Source: Cotesia glomerata (taxonomy: Eukaryota; Arthropoda; Insecta; Hymenoptera; Braconidae). From it: a stretch of DNA of 64,000 nucleotides. This document shows, piece by piece, positions 48,501 through 62,900 of the stretch. The translations under genes were made by a program, and so were the position numbers. Every line of letters begins with the position of its first letter. The stretch's first letter is position 1. The notes under the pieces were generated by a model. That model was not told the origin of the DNA and made no database searches. It worked only from the letters and a program-made list of their open reading frames with translations. The stretch is from positions 4,216,001-4,280,000 of the forward strand of contig NC_058162.1 in NCBI RefSeq assembly GCF_020080835.1. The letters run 5' to 3'.

Positions 48501-50980
48501 AGTTCACAAGATAAAAGGTCATTGCTTAATTATGTTAAATTGCACTATACTTTCTTAACTATTGACATTTTTAAAGATATAAGCTCATTCTGGTATTACA
48601 CTCATCAAGAGCTTTCATTTGAGTACCCACATACATTTTTGATATATTTTTCATATATACATATATATATAATATATATAAATATATGAAAAATTGATGT
48701 GGGTACTCAAATGAAAGGTCTCGATGAGTGTAACATGGAGATGAGCTTATATCTTTAAAAATGTCAATAGTTCACAAGATAAAAGGTCATTGCTTAATTA
48801 TGTTAAATTGCACTATACTTTCTTAACTATTGACATTTTTAAAGATATAAGCTCATTCTGGTGTTACACTCATCAAGAGCTTTAATTTGAGTACCCACAT
48901 ACATTTTTGATATATTTTTCATATATACATATATATAATATATATAAATATATGAAAAATTGATGTGGGTACTCAAATGAAAGGTCTCGATGAGTGTAAC
49001 ATGGGGATGAGCTTATATCTTTAAAAATGTCAATAGTTCTCAAGATAAAAGGTCATTTTTAAATTATGTATCTAGAGATAGAGCATTTTCGAATGCAGCC
49101 TAGATACTTATCATCATAAATTGACTATCGGTGAAAATGGCGTAAAATCTTGAAAAGGCACAAATTCAAATCAATACCTTTGCAACGACATTAAATTTCT
49201 CCAAAAAAACCAATTTTATCATATGACTATCCTGGACACAAAATTTTTCTTATTCTCTTAATAATATAGATTTATATCCCAGAAAAGAATTTTTTTCTTT
49301 GTATGAGCTATCATTGTACTTCATATCAAAAAATAAAATTTGTTAATAAATTTAACATAAATTTTAATTATTTTAAAACAGTTAAAATTCTAAAATTTTA
49401 AAAATGGTTGAAGAAAAAATTTCTTGACCAATCTTTAAGACAATTTAAAAATCGTTTGTCAGCGAGTGGTTTCGTTAATTGAAAAATTCCATAAGTAAAT
49501 AGAAATAGTCTATTGACTACGGAAGTTAAATTATCATCCATGACCCTTTACTTAAATAAAAAAAAAAAAAAAAAAATCAAGTTAATGTTACTTGACTGCT
49601 TAAACATCAGAGAGGGATCATCCGAAGCATTTATGATTAAGTTTCTGTATTCTGTACTCGGTTAGATATAGAAGCTAGTTTATAATGATAAAAGTAATTG
49701 TTTGGAGATGGAATTTCTTGAAAAGATCCAAACCACAGCTAAGCACAGTGAGCAGTAAAGAAAGAGATAATGAACAGAAATGTGTGCGTGAGTGCATACA
49801 TGTCAACACGTCTAGTGGCTTGTTTAAGGAACAACACGCACTAGTCGGAGGTCGAATGAGTATGGTGCATAAGGGGCAACGGTTCTTGCTTATGCTGTAT
49901 TCTGCCGGTAACCGTGATCCTCGATGGTGAAGGGATATGAGAGTAAAGTCTTGAAAGTACATTATGACCAACATTATTGAATATAGTTAAAGAGTATGCG
50001 GAAATACATAAGCCAAAGGCGTCTTTATATCTTATATCTTTGAACCAGTTATCGTAAATGATCGGTACACTGCCCACAATCTATTTATATATATAAAATA
50101 TGATAGTATTGCTAACTATTTTTTGTCTTATGTATGTACCTTCACCATCTTCCTTTATATGATTTCCCATAGAATTAATTATCGTTGTGTATATATACGG
50201 TTATAGAGAATTCAGGTTACCTACAGACTTCTCGACAATTCTTTATAGAAAATAAAAACGCTGGAAAATAGGTCAACGCAAGACAATAAATTGTTAAGAA
50301 TAAGGATATTACGATCGTGATTTATTAATCGTGTCCTCTATTATTGAAAATTATAGTGGAAAAAGTAGAGCTTCATTTGGTAATTTTTTAATCTTCATGC
50401 CAAAACAATAGAATTGTCTATCAAAAGGAATAACAATGACTGGGGTGTTGACATTAATTATTTTAAATATATACATAGTTATTTCTGATGATTCAATATA
50501 TTTACTTAAAAAATAACCGTAGTTACTTGTCAAGGCAATGACAAGTGAAAATACTCACTGCGCGTCTAAATTTATGCTTATTTTCAAAAGTAATTCTATT
50601 AAATTTGCAAATATTTATTTTACAAACGGTTTAAATTAGTAGTCTGATAATTTAGATATTTTTTTACTTTTATTTTTTTTTTTTATAGGATAGTAAAATG
50701 CAATCATCTTCTTATTTTAGTATGTTATAATTGAAATTTATAAGTACACAAAAAAAATTTTAAGACTTAATTTTACAATATTTTATTATTTATTTATTTA
50801 AACGCCAATAGGCATTATACATCAATTTGGATATTCCTTAAATTATAAATTTTTTTTATCTAAAAATTCTAGCTTGAAAATTGCAAAAAAATAAATTCTC
50901 ATTTAGAGATGCCAAGTAAAAATTAACAGTATGATTAATAATATTGTAAGATGTGTTTTTTATTATTATTGAGAACACAC

Positions 50981-51017
<37 letters not shown>

Positions 51018-54000
51018 GGTGATTGATCCCGGTGATTATGGCTCTTGAGGTCAATTATCACATATATTTTATATATGTTTGCATACATATTTCTTCCTTG
51101 GGGCTTATTGACCTAAAATAATAAGAAATGCAACAATAAAAAAAAAAAACATTGTAAAGTTTTTGTTACTGTGTTTTGAAATGAGATAACCGTACTTAGA
51201 TTAAAAAAAATCTTTTTACAATTTAAATGGTGACAAATTAGTTGATAATTTGTTGAATAGTTGAAAATTAATCCTATTAATTAAATTTATGAGATTTTAT
51301 TAATTAAGAATTGGAATATGCAACTTTTAAATTAATTAAAATTTTTTTTCTGTTTTATAAAAAATTATAGAAATAAATAATAAATAAATTTTTTATTTAT
51401 TAATTTTTTATAAATTATAAATAAATTTTATTGACTCGAGTTTCGTAAGTTATTATAAAAAATTTTATTTTACTTAAAAAACTAAGGGGAATTCATTTAA
51501 CTCCAGAAAAATTTTTATTTAAAAAAATTTTCTATTTTATTTAAGATAATCTAATTTTTCGAAATAATTTTTGTTTTAAGATTTTTTATTAAAATTAATT
51601 AAATTTTTTTTTATCAAGATAATTCCAGTTTGTACACAAAAAGAAAAATTTCTTGACTAGAGAACAAAATTCTTAAGAAAATTTTCAGGTGCCTAAAGGA
51701 AGACCGAAGTTGTGTTGGCCGAAGTAAAAATTTTTCGAGAAATTCTATTCTCGGGGAAAGTAATTTTTTCTTAAGAGCATGTAATACAGTCTGTTGTCGG
51801 TAATTCAGTTTGGACTAGTGATAACAAATGCCAATTGAATATGTCGGATTGTTTATTTGAAACACATAAAATGCACTGAAGATTATCAGGCTGACTGTCA
51901 ATACTCCCAACACTGTTCAAAAAAATTAAACTATAGTTTATTTACCATAGTAAACGAAATTTTTTGTTGATAATTAGTTTTCTATTCAAATCTAGTTGCA
52001 TTTTAATAATTCTGTCTTATAAGTAATCTAAACTAAAGTAAAGATTAACCAAAAAATTAAATCAATCTCAAAGATTATATTGATTGTAAGTTTATGAGTA
52101 ATTTCTTTATAGTAAAGTTTATTTACTTGAATATATGATGGGCTCGGAGATAAGGCAGTTTTACGCGCGAACTCTACGTATTTATTTATCATTTTGTTAT
52201 TTTTTTTCAATGATTAAATTTAAAAATAAAAGAATCAATTTACGAAGGACTATTATTAATATACTCCTGCCAAGTTTAATGATTTTTTGTTCAAAAATTA
52301 CTTGGTCAAAAAGCGTCTCAGTATTTTGTCCAAAATTTGAATATTCTCTGTCCTACATGTTCTTAATTCAAATTATCATAAATATTTGATGCAATAAATT
52401 TTTATATTTGATCAAGATTTTTAGATACTTAAGGGAAGCAGCGCCAACTACTTCAGCTGAGAAAAAAATTTTCTCACCTTGAGAAAATTTTTCTCTTAAA
52501 TATTTGATACCCTTTTTATATTATTTTAGCGTGCAATTATACATATTGAATGAAAAAAAATGATGAAATATTATTTGATCTTCCCATTTGACATGATAAT
52601 CAATAAAAATATTAATGAAAATTTACTTCTATCTTTATATTTAATTTTTTGAAGCAAGAGAGAAATTTTCTCAAGACAAGAAAATTTACTTCTATCAAAA
52701 ACTAAATTTTTTGGAGCAAGAGGCTGAATTTTCTCAAAACAACAAGATTTTCTTGACTTAAATAAATTTTCTTGGATCAAGATACGTATTTCTTAAAGCA
52801 AGAGAATTAATTTTGTTGGAATAAGTGAAATTTCTTATAAAAAAAAGAATTTTTTTGCTCAAGAAAATATTTAGGAAGAAAAATATTTTCTTGGCTCAAG
52901 TGAACCTTTTTTTCTGTGTACTAAATAAAAATTTTTGATAAACTTTCACGTCAGATTTAATTGATAACAAATTAAAAATATTATCTACTGTACTCAATGA
53001 GCCTTGAGTTTTAAAACCATAAGTAATCTATAACAATCGTCGTAATAACTGATCCACTATCTTAGACAAGCCTACAGTGAAATTGCAATCAAGCTATAGC
53101 AAGATCGTGATCGCTATAAAACCATATTATTTCATGGACAAATTGTAGATCGATTTCACACTAGACTGCTGGAGTCGGTCAAGATTAGAGGAAGACTTAG
53201 AAGCCGGAAACTAATCTGTTGCGCTTCGTCGAAAGTTGTCTTTAAAGTGAAGAAAAAACAAAGAGAAATAAGTAAAGACGTTTCTAGAGAGAAAGATGAA
53301 AGTCTTAGTCGATTGGCGAGTCCGTTCCGAACAATTAAACGACAAAATTGAGGCATTACCATCAGGAAGAAATAGTCACGGGCCGAGTTACCGCAAGAGT
53401 ATCATCCTGCGACACACTACACACTTTCTCAAGTTCTGGGTCAACAGGTCCATCAATCTACTCTAAACTTGATCAGGAAATGTCTACTCACTCAAAGTTT
53501 ATTTTTTTTCCAGACAAATCGTATAAAAAAAGCAAGAGTTTTGTTTGACAATCTGTTCTTTTTTTCTTATTCTTAAGAGCATTTATACTTTCTCTGCTGG
53601 TGCGTGGAAGATCCTGCATGAGTTTATATCATCAGCAAATTACAGTGTTGCACATATATTATAGAATATTATTTCTAAGAAAACATAAAATAAACCTCCC
53701 AGGTTTATTCGCTTGAAAAAAATAGAATTATCTCAGAAGGAAAACAGCTCCGTAAAATCTGTCGTAACTCTTTTTACTGTTGGTGTATTTTAGTATAATA
53801 ATTTACTGTCACGTCTCTTTTGAAGCAAGAAATTATTAAGATTGAATTCCATTTTGAAGCTATCACGCTCGAGAAGGCGTGGGAATCATTATTTTACTTT
53901 ATACAGTGTACATTTCATGTACACTAGCTCTTGATTCCCTTTTAAAGCCGTTTATTGTTACAGTCACTGTCTAAAACTTCCAAATACGTTTCTTCTTCAT

Positions 54001-57000
54001 TTCTTCATCGCATTATATTTAATAATAATAAATTGTTGTTGTTTGTTTCAGATGGAGAAATCCAACTAGCGACAGCTATTCAGTCTCCCCAAAGCTCTAG
54101 ATATTCTACTATTAAACTGGTAAGTAACGTTTACGAACATTCGAGTTCGAATATATGTAACGTATATGCAAATCAATGGAAAGAGTCACCGTTAAATGAT
54201 ACTGTACACTTATATGTAAATATCTTGATATAAATGTCGGTCAACGTAACCGAATATTTATGATGTAGTACTCAATTATCTTGATGAAATTGAGAACCAC
54301 ATTTAACATTATAAATTACTCTCTGTCTAGTATTTTAAACTAAAAAAATTGCTTTAGGCACGTTATAGATATTTTACAATAAAACAATGTCTTCACACGA
54401 TGAATCCCGTTTCGATTGCTTCGCTTAATATTTACTAATGTTCTAGTTATGGGTTAAATTGCTGACTAATTTCCATTCTAAAATTATATGTTATTTCAAG
54501 ATTTAAACTCATTAATTTATTTTCTAAGTTAGAAATTTTGTAAATTATAATATGCTAAAATGTTATTTAATGATTTATTTTATTTTTATATGAAATTTCG
54601 TTTTTTTTTTCAGAATTTTATCAAGTACTATAACAAAAATACAATTACTAATTTCTTATTAAAAAAATAAAAAAATAATTAAAATTTATACAAATAAATT
54701 AAATATTATAAACTAGCAACCTTGCAGTCACTACGTGACTGATGTCACTTGTGAATTATAAATAAATAAAATTTTGCTTTATTGAATAATGAATTTTGTT
54801 AAATTGCACTGTACTTTCTTAAATATTGATGTTTTTAAAGATATAAGCTCATTCCGATGTTACATTCATCTAGAGCTTTCATTTGAGTACCCACATGCAT
54901 TTTCATATATTTATCATATATACATATATGTAATATATATAAATATATGAAAAATTGATGTGGGTACTCAAATGAAAAGTCTCAATGGATGTAATGTCGG
55001 GATGAGCTTATATCTTTAAAAATGTCAATAGTTCACAAGATACTTGTTAATTTCTATTGTAATTTCTTAACTATTGACGTTTTTAAAGATATAAGCTCAT
55101 TCCGATGTTACACTCATCAAGAGCTTTCATTTCAATACCCACATGTATTTTTGATATATTTTTCATATATACATATACATAATATATGGAATATATATAA
55201 ATATATGAAAAGTTGATGTGGGTACTCAAATGAAAGGTCTCGATGAGTTTAATGTCGGGGTGAGCTTATATCTTTAAAAATGTCAATAGTTCACAAGATA
55301 CAAGGTCGTTTCTTAATTATGTGTCTACAGATGGAGAATTTTCGAATGCAGCCTAAATACTTGTCATAATAAATTGACTATCGGTGAGAATGTAATAAAA
55401 ACTTGAAAAGGCATAAATTCAAGTCAAGACCTTTGTAATGACACTAAATTTCTTAAAGAAGAAACAATGTGAGATCAAAAGCAATCGGGGATTAAAAATT
55501 AATAATATGTTATAATTTTAAAGTTAATCATTGTATTTCTGTTACAATATTTGATAAAGTTTTGAAAAAAAAAAACGAAGCGTTATATAAAAATAAAATA
55601 AAAAAATTCATAAGATGCAAAAATACATTAATGTTTCTTGGAAATTTCTAGATTTTCAACTAGATAATTAATTAAAAATTAATTATAATTTGAGAAAGTT
55701 AAACTTAAAAAAATTTTTAAGATATGCAACTAATTTGTTTACAGATCAAAAAATGTAAAGCGTTTCTTTCCTTAATTATCAAAAATAATTACAATCATTA
55801 TTGAGATAATTATATTCATCAACTTTACCCACCACTAATATTTATTTAAATGCTCGAGTTCACATCATCACACACTTCTCCTGGTTAACTTATTAACCAT
55901 AAAACAACCGTCTTGTGAACCTGTTCTTGAATTATTGTTGAAAAAAATATCCCGGTCAATAGCTCAGTAAATGAAGCGCATTAAAAAACTGTAATGGCAC
56001 AGTTTGCAGTAAATCCAAGTAAAAGCACTTATTGCACATCTTCCATTAAAATTTCTTCTACTAGCCGTAGATAGAAGCGAATAAAATTAAAGGTATTGCA
56101 TCATTTTACAACACTTCTCAACATATTGATACAATTATACTTACCAAGAGAGAGAAAGCTTGAAACTTTATTTCTTCTTTTCGAATCTACCTCTTACAGA
56201 ACAATCTCTCATGCTATCGAGATATCCCGGTCAAATTGTCGGCTCGTTAACCAACACAGAAAGTCATACACATATGCATATTTAAAATATATCTATGTAT
56301 ATTTTACTAGAAAATAGCATTTGTAAACTCGAACTCGAACGTTTATAAATTATTAATTTGGAAATTAGTTGATAATGTAATTTGTAAAATTAGTCGCAAA
56401 TAAAAAATGTTTTTAATGAAATTAACGAAATGGAAATTTCACTAAATATAAATTCAGTCATTTATAAAATAGCGAAAAACAAAAATTTGTGGCTACGTAA
56501 ATTTAGCCAATTTTTACTGCAGAAACTTGTAAAATTAGCCGTTGTAAACTTTGCACTGATAGAAGGATTTGTTTATAATTAATAAGCTTTATTAACTGTT
56601 AATAAATGATTTTTTAACATCATAGGATTTAATAAATATTTATTACCAGTTAATAAATCACTGAATAAAGTAGTCAGTACTTGTCTCGGATAGCTTAACT
56701 GGTAGAGCCCTTGGCGCGTAACCGAGAGATCTGGGTTCGATTCCCAGTCTGGGCTGTCTGATTATTTTTTCAATTACGGAAAAATTCCCACTGAGTAGGT
56801 TCCCCCCCCCTTTCCCCTATCCGTTCTTTCCCAACTCCCTTAAAAAATTTGCTTTAATATGGCTGTTAATAACTGTTAATAAATATTTATTAATGGTTAA
56901 TGAATATTTGTTAACTGTTAACAAATATTTATTTAAAATCAAAAGCAAAAATAGCAATTTTCCTTTGACACTTTTTATAACCCGATGGCTGGAATACATG

Positions 57001-59934
57001 ATAATAATTAAATTCACTAAATAAATTAACGTTTTTAATATTTAAAAATATAAAAAATAATTATGAGCTGTGATAGAATTCGGTATGTTACAATAATCGT
57101 TATTATAATGTAATATAATTAATGCAAATAATTTGTAAAGATGATTTTTGTTTATAAGCAATCTTCGTATCATATGACATTGCAAACGAAACAAATTCAC
57201 TCAACAAAATATTTATTAACTGTTAATAAATATTTCTTAACTATTAATAAGTACTTATTAACTATTAATAAATGTACTTTCCTCCCAAATAAATATTTAT
57301 TGAATGTTAAAAAATATTTAATAAATTAAATAATTGTCTTCAAATAAATTAAATTATTAATAGTTAATAAATCCTTCTATCAGTGTGTGAATTGTAAAAT
57401 TAGCCAATTTTTAATTTCTTATATCTTTTGAATAGGTCGCTCGAATCTGCTCTAATTTTCAGAAAAACTAAATTTATGGAAGTCCTTTTAATAAGTAGCT
57501 AAATTTATAAGTTTCTGCAGTAAGAATTGGCTAAATTCACGTAGCCACAGATTTTTTTCGCTATTTTATACATGACTGAATTTATATTTGGTGAAATTTT
57601 CATTTCGCTGATAAGACAGTTCTAATTCGTTTCCTATGTAATGTATTGACTTATAATTGGTACCAAACTTTAATATAACATTCCCTCTAAATATCTTAAT
57701 AATTATTTTTAATTTATAATAATTTAAAAATACTGAATAATCGTTTAAAGAAAAAAACTTACGAAATTGAACTTTTTTTATAAAAAAAAGTCGCAGAAAT
57801 TTTGATATTTACGATATCGAAAAAAAAAACGACGTTATTTTATTCGGAAAACAATATATTTTAAGGAAAAAAATTAATATTTGATGAAGTTTAAAAAAAA
57901 TATATTTATTCTGAAGTTTAAAGTTACGAATTTCGGTCAGTCGCTTAAAATGAGAATAAGACATTTAAAAATGCAAAATAATATAAAAAGATTTAGTTTT
58001 TTGTCTCAAAACTCTTTTATTATAATTATTACAATAAAAAAATAGAAATATATTCAAGAATATCAATGAAATAAGTCGTAAATGAGACTAAGTCTCATTT
58101 ATAAATCTTTTAAATTTAAAATTGCCTCTGCAGGTTAAATAAAGAAATTTGATAAAAACTAATTTTCAAAAACCGCTCTTTAACTAAGAAATTTTGATAC
58201 TTTAAAAAGTTTCAATTTTCTTATAATTGGCACCAAAGTTTAATATAACATTCCCTCTAAATATCTTAATAGTTATTTTTAATTTCTAATAATTTAAAAA
58301 TACTGAAAAATCGTTTAGAAAAAAAACTTACGAAATTGAACTTTTTTTATAAAAAAAAGTCGCCGAAATTTTGATTTTTACGATATCGAAAAACAAACCG
58401 ATGCCATTTTATTCTGAAAACAATATATTTTGAGGAAAAAAATCAATATTTGATGAAGTTTTAAAAAAATATATTTATTCTGAAGTTTGAAGTTACGAAT
58501 TTCGGTCAGTCGCTTAAAATGAGAATAAGACATTTAAAAATAATAATAATAATAATAATCATCTTTATTTATTAGCAATTTGCTATTCAATTTTTACATT
58601 ATAAGAAAATTTTATTTACAGATTACAACAAATATAGCATGTTCAATCAAGTAAATGTTTTTTTTTTTTTTTTTTTTGTCAATACGTATTTTTAACATAG
58701 TCCTTTAGTAGTCTCTTAAAGCTTTTTAATCTATTTGTGAAAATGCAAAATAATATAAAAAGATTTAGTTTTTTGTCTCAAAACTCTTTTATTATAATTA
58801 TTACAATAAAAAAATAGAAATATCTTCAAGAATATCAATGAAATCAGTTGTAAATGAGACTAAGTCTCACTTATAATTCTCTTTCTAAATTTAAAATTGC
58901 CTCAAAGTTCGCCTGGGGTCCACTGGACCCCATGTGTCCTCAACGGGTTAATATTTTGTTGTTGCAACTAATTTTACTAATGGCATCAACTAATTTTCAA
59001 ATTAATAATTTATAATTGTTCGAGTTTACAAACAGCTATTTTCCAGTAATATTAAAAATATACTTAAATTAATGACCGCGATTGTAAATGTATGTACTTA
59101 TATACTTTTCTTTATATTCAGTAATATTATTGCATGATCTTACTTTCAGTACGATCATCATGAAATGTTGGATTTGAATGCACTGAATAATACTAAACGA
59201 GCTGATAAACACGTTCTCTTCTTCAACCGAGTACCGAAAGTCGGATCTCAAACATTCATGCAATTATTGAGAAGACTTTCCGTGAGAAATAACTTCGCAT
59301 TCAACAGAGATCAAGTGCAACGCGTTGAAACTATAAGACTTGCACCTTATGAACAAGTATGTACTCACAGCAATCTGCTCGATAAGTATTAAGTATTAAG
59401 TTTATTAAAAAAAGATATCTAAGTAATTATTAATTTTTATTTATACAGCGTCAGCTTGTTAGACTTGTAAATAGTTATAACGAACCATCTGTCTACGTTA
59501 AACACGTTTGCTTCACTAACTTTACTGAGTGAGTATCTTTAATACCCAGTCACGAAGACATATGAAAATTATACTTTTCTTGTTTCTAATAATTTTTTTT
59601 TTTTTTTTTATTCAAAAGGTTCAATCTTCCTCAACCAATTTATATGAATGTTGTAAGAGATCCAGTTGAACGCGTAATATCGTGGTATTATTATGTACGC
59701 GCTCCTTGGTACTACGTGGAACGAAAGCAAATATTTCCGGATCTGCCTCTGCCAGATCCTGAATGGTTGAAGAAAGACTTTGAAAGCTGCGTCTTGAATG
59801 GAGATCGAGAATGCCGATACGTTGAAGGAGAGTATCATGAAGGCATCGGTGATCACAGGCGACAGACTTTATTTTTTTGTGGTCATAGCGAGAAGTGCAT
59901 GTAAGTAGATATACGGTTATTCAAAATTCCATTG

Positions 59935-59965
<31 letters not shown>

Positions 59966-62900
59966 CTTATCAAATGGACTTCCTGATACTATACTTTTGA
60001 AAAATTAATTTTTTTTTATTTTCTACTAGCAATTATTATAATAATTACTAGCAACCTTGCAGTCACTATGTGACTGCCGTGACTTGTGAACTATACATAA
60101 ATGAAACTTTGCTTTATTCAATAATGACTTTTGTTAAATTGCACTGTACTTTTTTAACTATCGACGTTTTTAAAGATATAAGCTCATCCCGATGTTACAC
60201 TCATCAAGAGCTTTCATTTGAGTACCCACATGCATTTTGATATATTTTTCATATATACATATATTTATAATATATATAAATATATGAAAAATTGATGTGG
60301 GTACTCAAATGAAAGGTCTCGATGAGTATAACATCGAGATGAGCTTATATCTTTAAAAATATCAATAGTTCACAAGATACAAGGTCGTTTCTTAATTATG
60401 TTAAATTGCACTGTACTTTCTTAATTATTGACATTTTTTAAGATATAAACTCATTTCGATGTTACACTCATTGAGACCTTTCATTTGAGTACCCACATTG
60501 CATTTTTTATATATTTTATATATATGGTATTTGTGAAATATATAAATATATAAAATATATGAAAAATTGATGTGGGTACTCAAATGAAAGGTCTCGATGA
60601 GTGTAATGTCGGAGTGAGCTTATATCTTTAAAAATGTCAGTAGTTGACAAGATACAAAGTCAGTTCTTAATTATTGATAATTTTAAAGATATAAACTCAT
60701 CCCGATGTTGCACTCATCAAGAGCTTTCATTTGAGTACCTACATGCATTTTGATATATTTTTCATATATACATATATATAATATATATAAATATATGAAA
60801 AATTGATGTGGGTACTCAAATGAAAGGTCTCGATGAGTGTAATGTCGGAGTGAGCTTATATCTTTAAAAATGTCAATAGTTGACAAGATACAAAGTCAGT
60901 TCTTAATTATTGATATTTTTAAAGATATAAGCTCATCCCGATGTTACACTCATCAAGAGCTTTCATTTGAGTACCCACATGCATTTTGATATATTTTTCA
61001 TATATACATATATATATATAATATACATAAATATATGAAAAATTGATGTGGGTACTCAAATGAAAGATCTCGATGAGTATAACATCGAGATAAGCTTATA
61101 TCTTTAAAAATATCAATAGTTCACAAGATACAAGGTCGTTTCTTAATTATGTTAAATTGCACTGTACTTTCTTAATTATTGACATTTTTTGAGATATATA
61201 AACTCATTTCGATGTTACACTCATTGAGACCTTTCATTGAAGTACCCACATGGCATTTTTTATATATTTTATATATATGGTATTTGTGAAATATATAAAT
61301 ATATAAAATATATGAAAAATTGATGTGGGTACTCAAATGAAAGGTATCGATGAGTGTCATATCGGGGTGAGATTATATCTTTAAAAAATGTCAGTATATC
61401 AAAAGATACAAGGTTATTTCTTAATTATGTATCTAGAGATACCCATTTTATCATATAAATACATTGGTCACAAAATTTTGCTTATTCTCTTAACAAAATA
61501 GATGATATAATACATATTATTTATGTTTACATGCTAAAAAATGATTTTTATTTTTATTAAACTATAAAAACTTGTGATACAAAAATTACTTAACTTCTAC
61601 ACAATAAAAAATTTTTTACAATCGTGTAATTAAATACTTACTTTTGCTGTTGTTAACATTTTAGTACGTGTAATTTCTTTTTATATATAGTCTTCTTTAT
61701 CCTCGAATGTTATTCTTAAAATAATTTATATTAAAATAAAAATAATGAAAAAGTTATTCTGGAAATATAATTAGATTAAAGTGTTTTTACCAATCTCTGG
61801 GTTGAATACAAATAAATAAATTAAATGCAGAAATTAAATGATAATCAATTTATTAAAATTATACAATCGGCACAGACGACTGATGTTTGAATCGAATAAT
61901 GATAAACTTTCTTAAAGTTGAATCTCACCGTAATTATAGATGAAGATTAATTGATTTATAATTAAATTTCTAATCTAATACTTTTTATAAATGCTGTAGC
62001 GTTTTATGTATATAGATTATAATTATAATTTTTTCATCGTGTGTTATATTGACTGTGAAAAGGTTATCTATCCCTACTGGCATTGTTTTAATGATTAAAT
62101 AAATTCATAATTAACATTTAATGTTAATTCGATACACTCTTATTATTAAAGAAGAAATATTTATTATGATTATCCGAAGAACATTCTCGATCAAGCAAGC
62201 ATACTTACCCGATAATTGAGCGATATTTGAAAAAAGAAAAATTATATTATAATTTATTGTTAATTAACTGATAATCATTATAAATTATTAAATAAAATTA
62301 AAAAAATAATTGATTATGTTTAGGCCATTCAACACAGTTGGCGCACTCGAAAGAGCTAAATTATCAGTAGAAAAACATTATGCCGTTGTTGGAGTGCTTG
62401 AAGATATAAATACAACTCTCACTGTCCTTGAAAATTACATTCCTCAGTTTTTTGAAGGTGCAACTGAACTTTATTGGGGTAAGAAATTTATTTAATAATA
62501 TTTTTTTATTTATTAAAATTTATTTATTAATATTTGTTTATTTATTAAAATTTATTTAATAATATTTCTAAAAAAACGCCCCTGGCAATTTACAATATGT
62601 TACATTTTTATATGTAAAATATTTAGTAATGATTATAAATAATAAATAGCACCTGTAAAGAGAAGATAGGTTTAAAAAATTAAAAAAAATTTTTTTTAAT
62701 TTGAAAGAAAAAAACAAAACAAGAAAAAAAAAATTTTTATGGTGATAATTAATGAAAATTAAGTTAGCCGACATCTGGAAATTTTAAGAATTTTTTTCCA
62801 TTGAAAAAATTATTACAAAAAATTTTTTTTTTAAATTTCATTTGTAAGAAACTTTAACAACTGTAAGTGCAATTTTTAAACAATATTTTTTTCTAATTTA

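Larger units (their letters stand above)
56425..57607. mobile_element. Outer foldback element containing two further elements
   Basis: The left arm (about 56425-56530) and right arm (about 57495-57607) are inverted copies (CGAAATGGAAATTTCAC... and ...GTGAAATTTTCATTTCG; shared core TTACTGCAGAAACTT). Between them lies the ACTGATAG element, which itself holds a tRNA-like insertion. Confidence 0.7.

Noticed and set aside
56683..56756. Functional tRNA-Thr (CGT)
   Set aside because: Position 33 is G rather than U, the acceptor stem has a mismatch, and it is embedded in a transposon. Kept only as tRNA-like.
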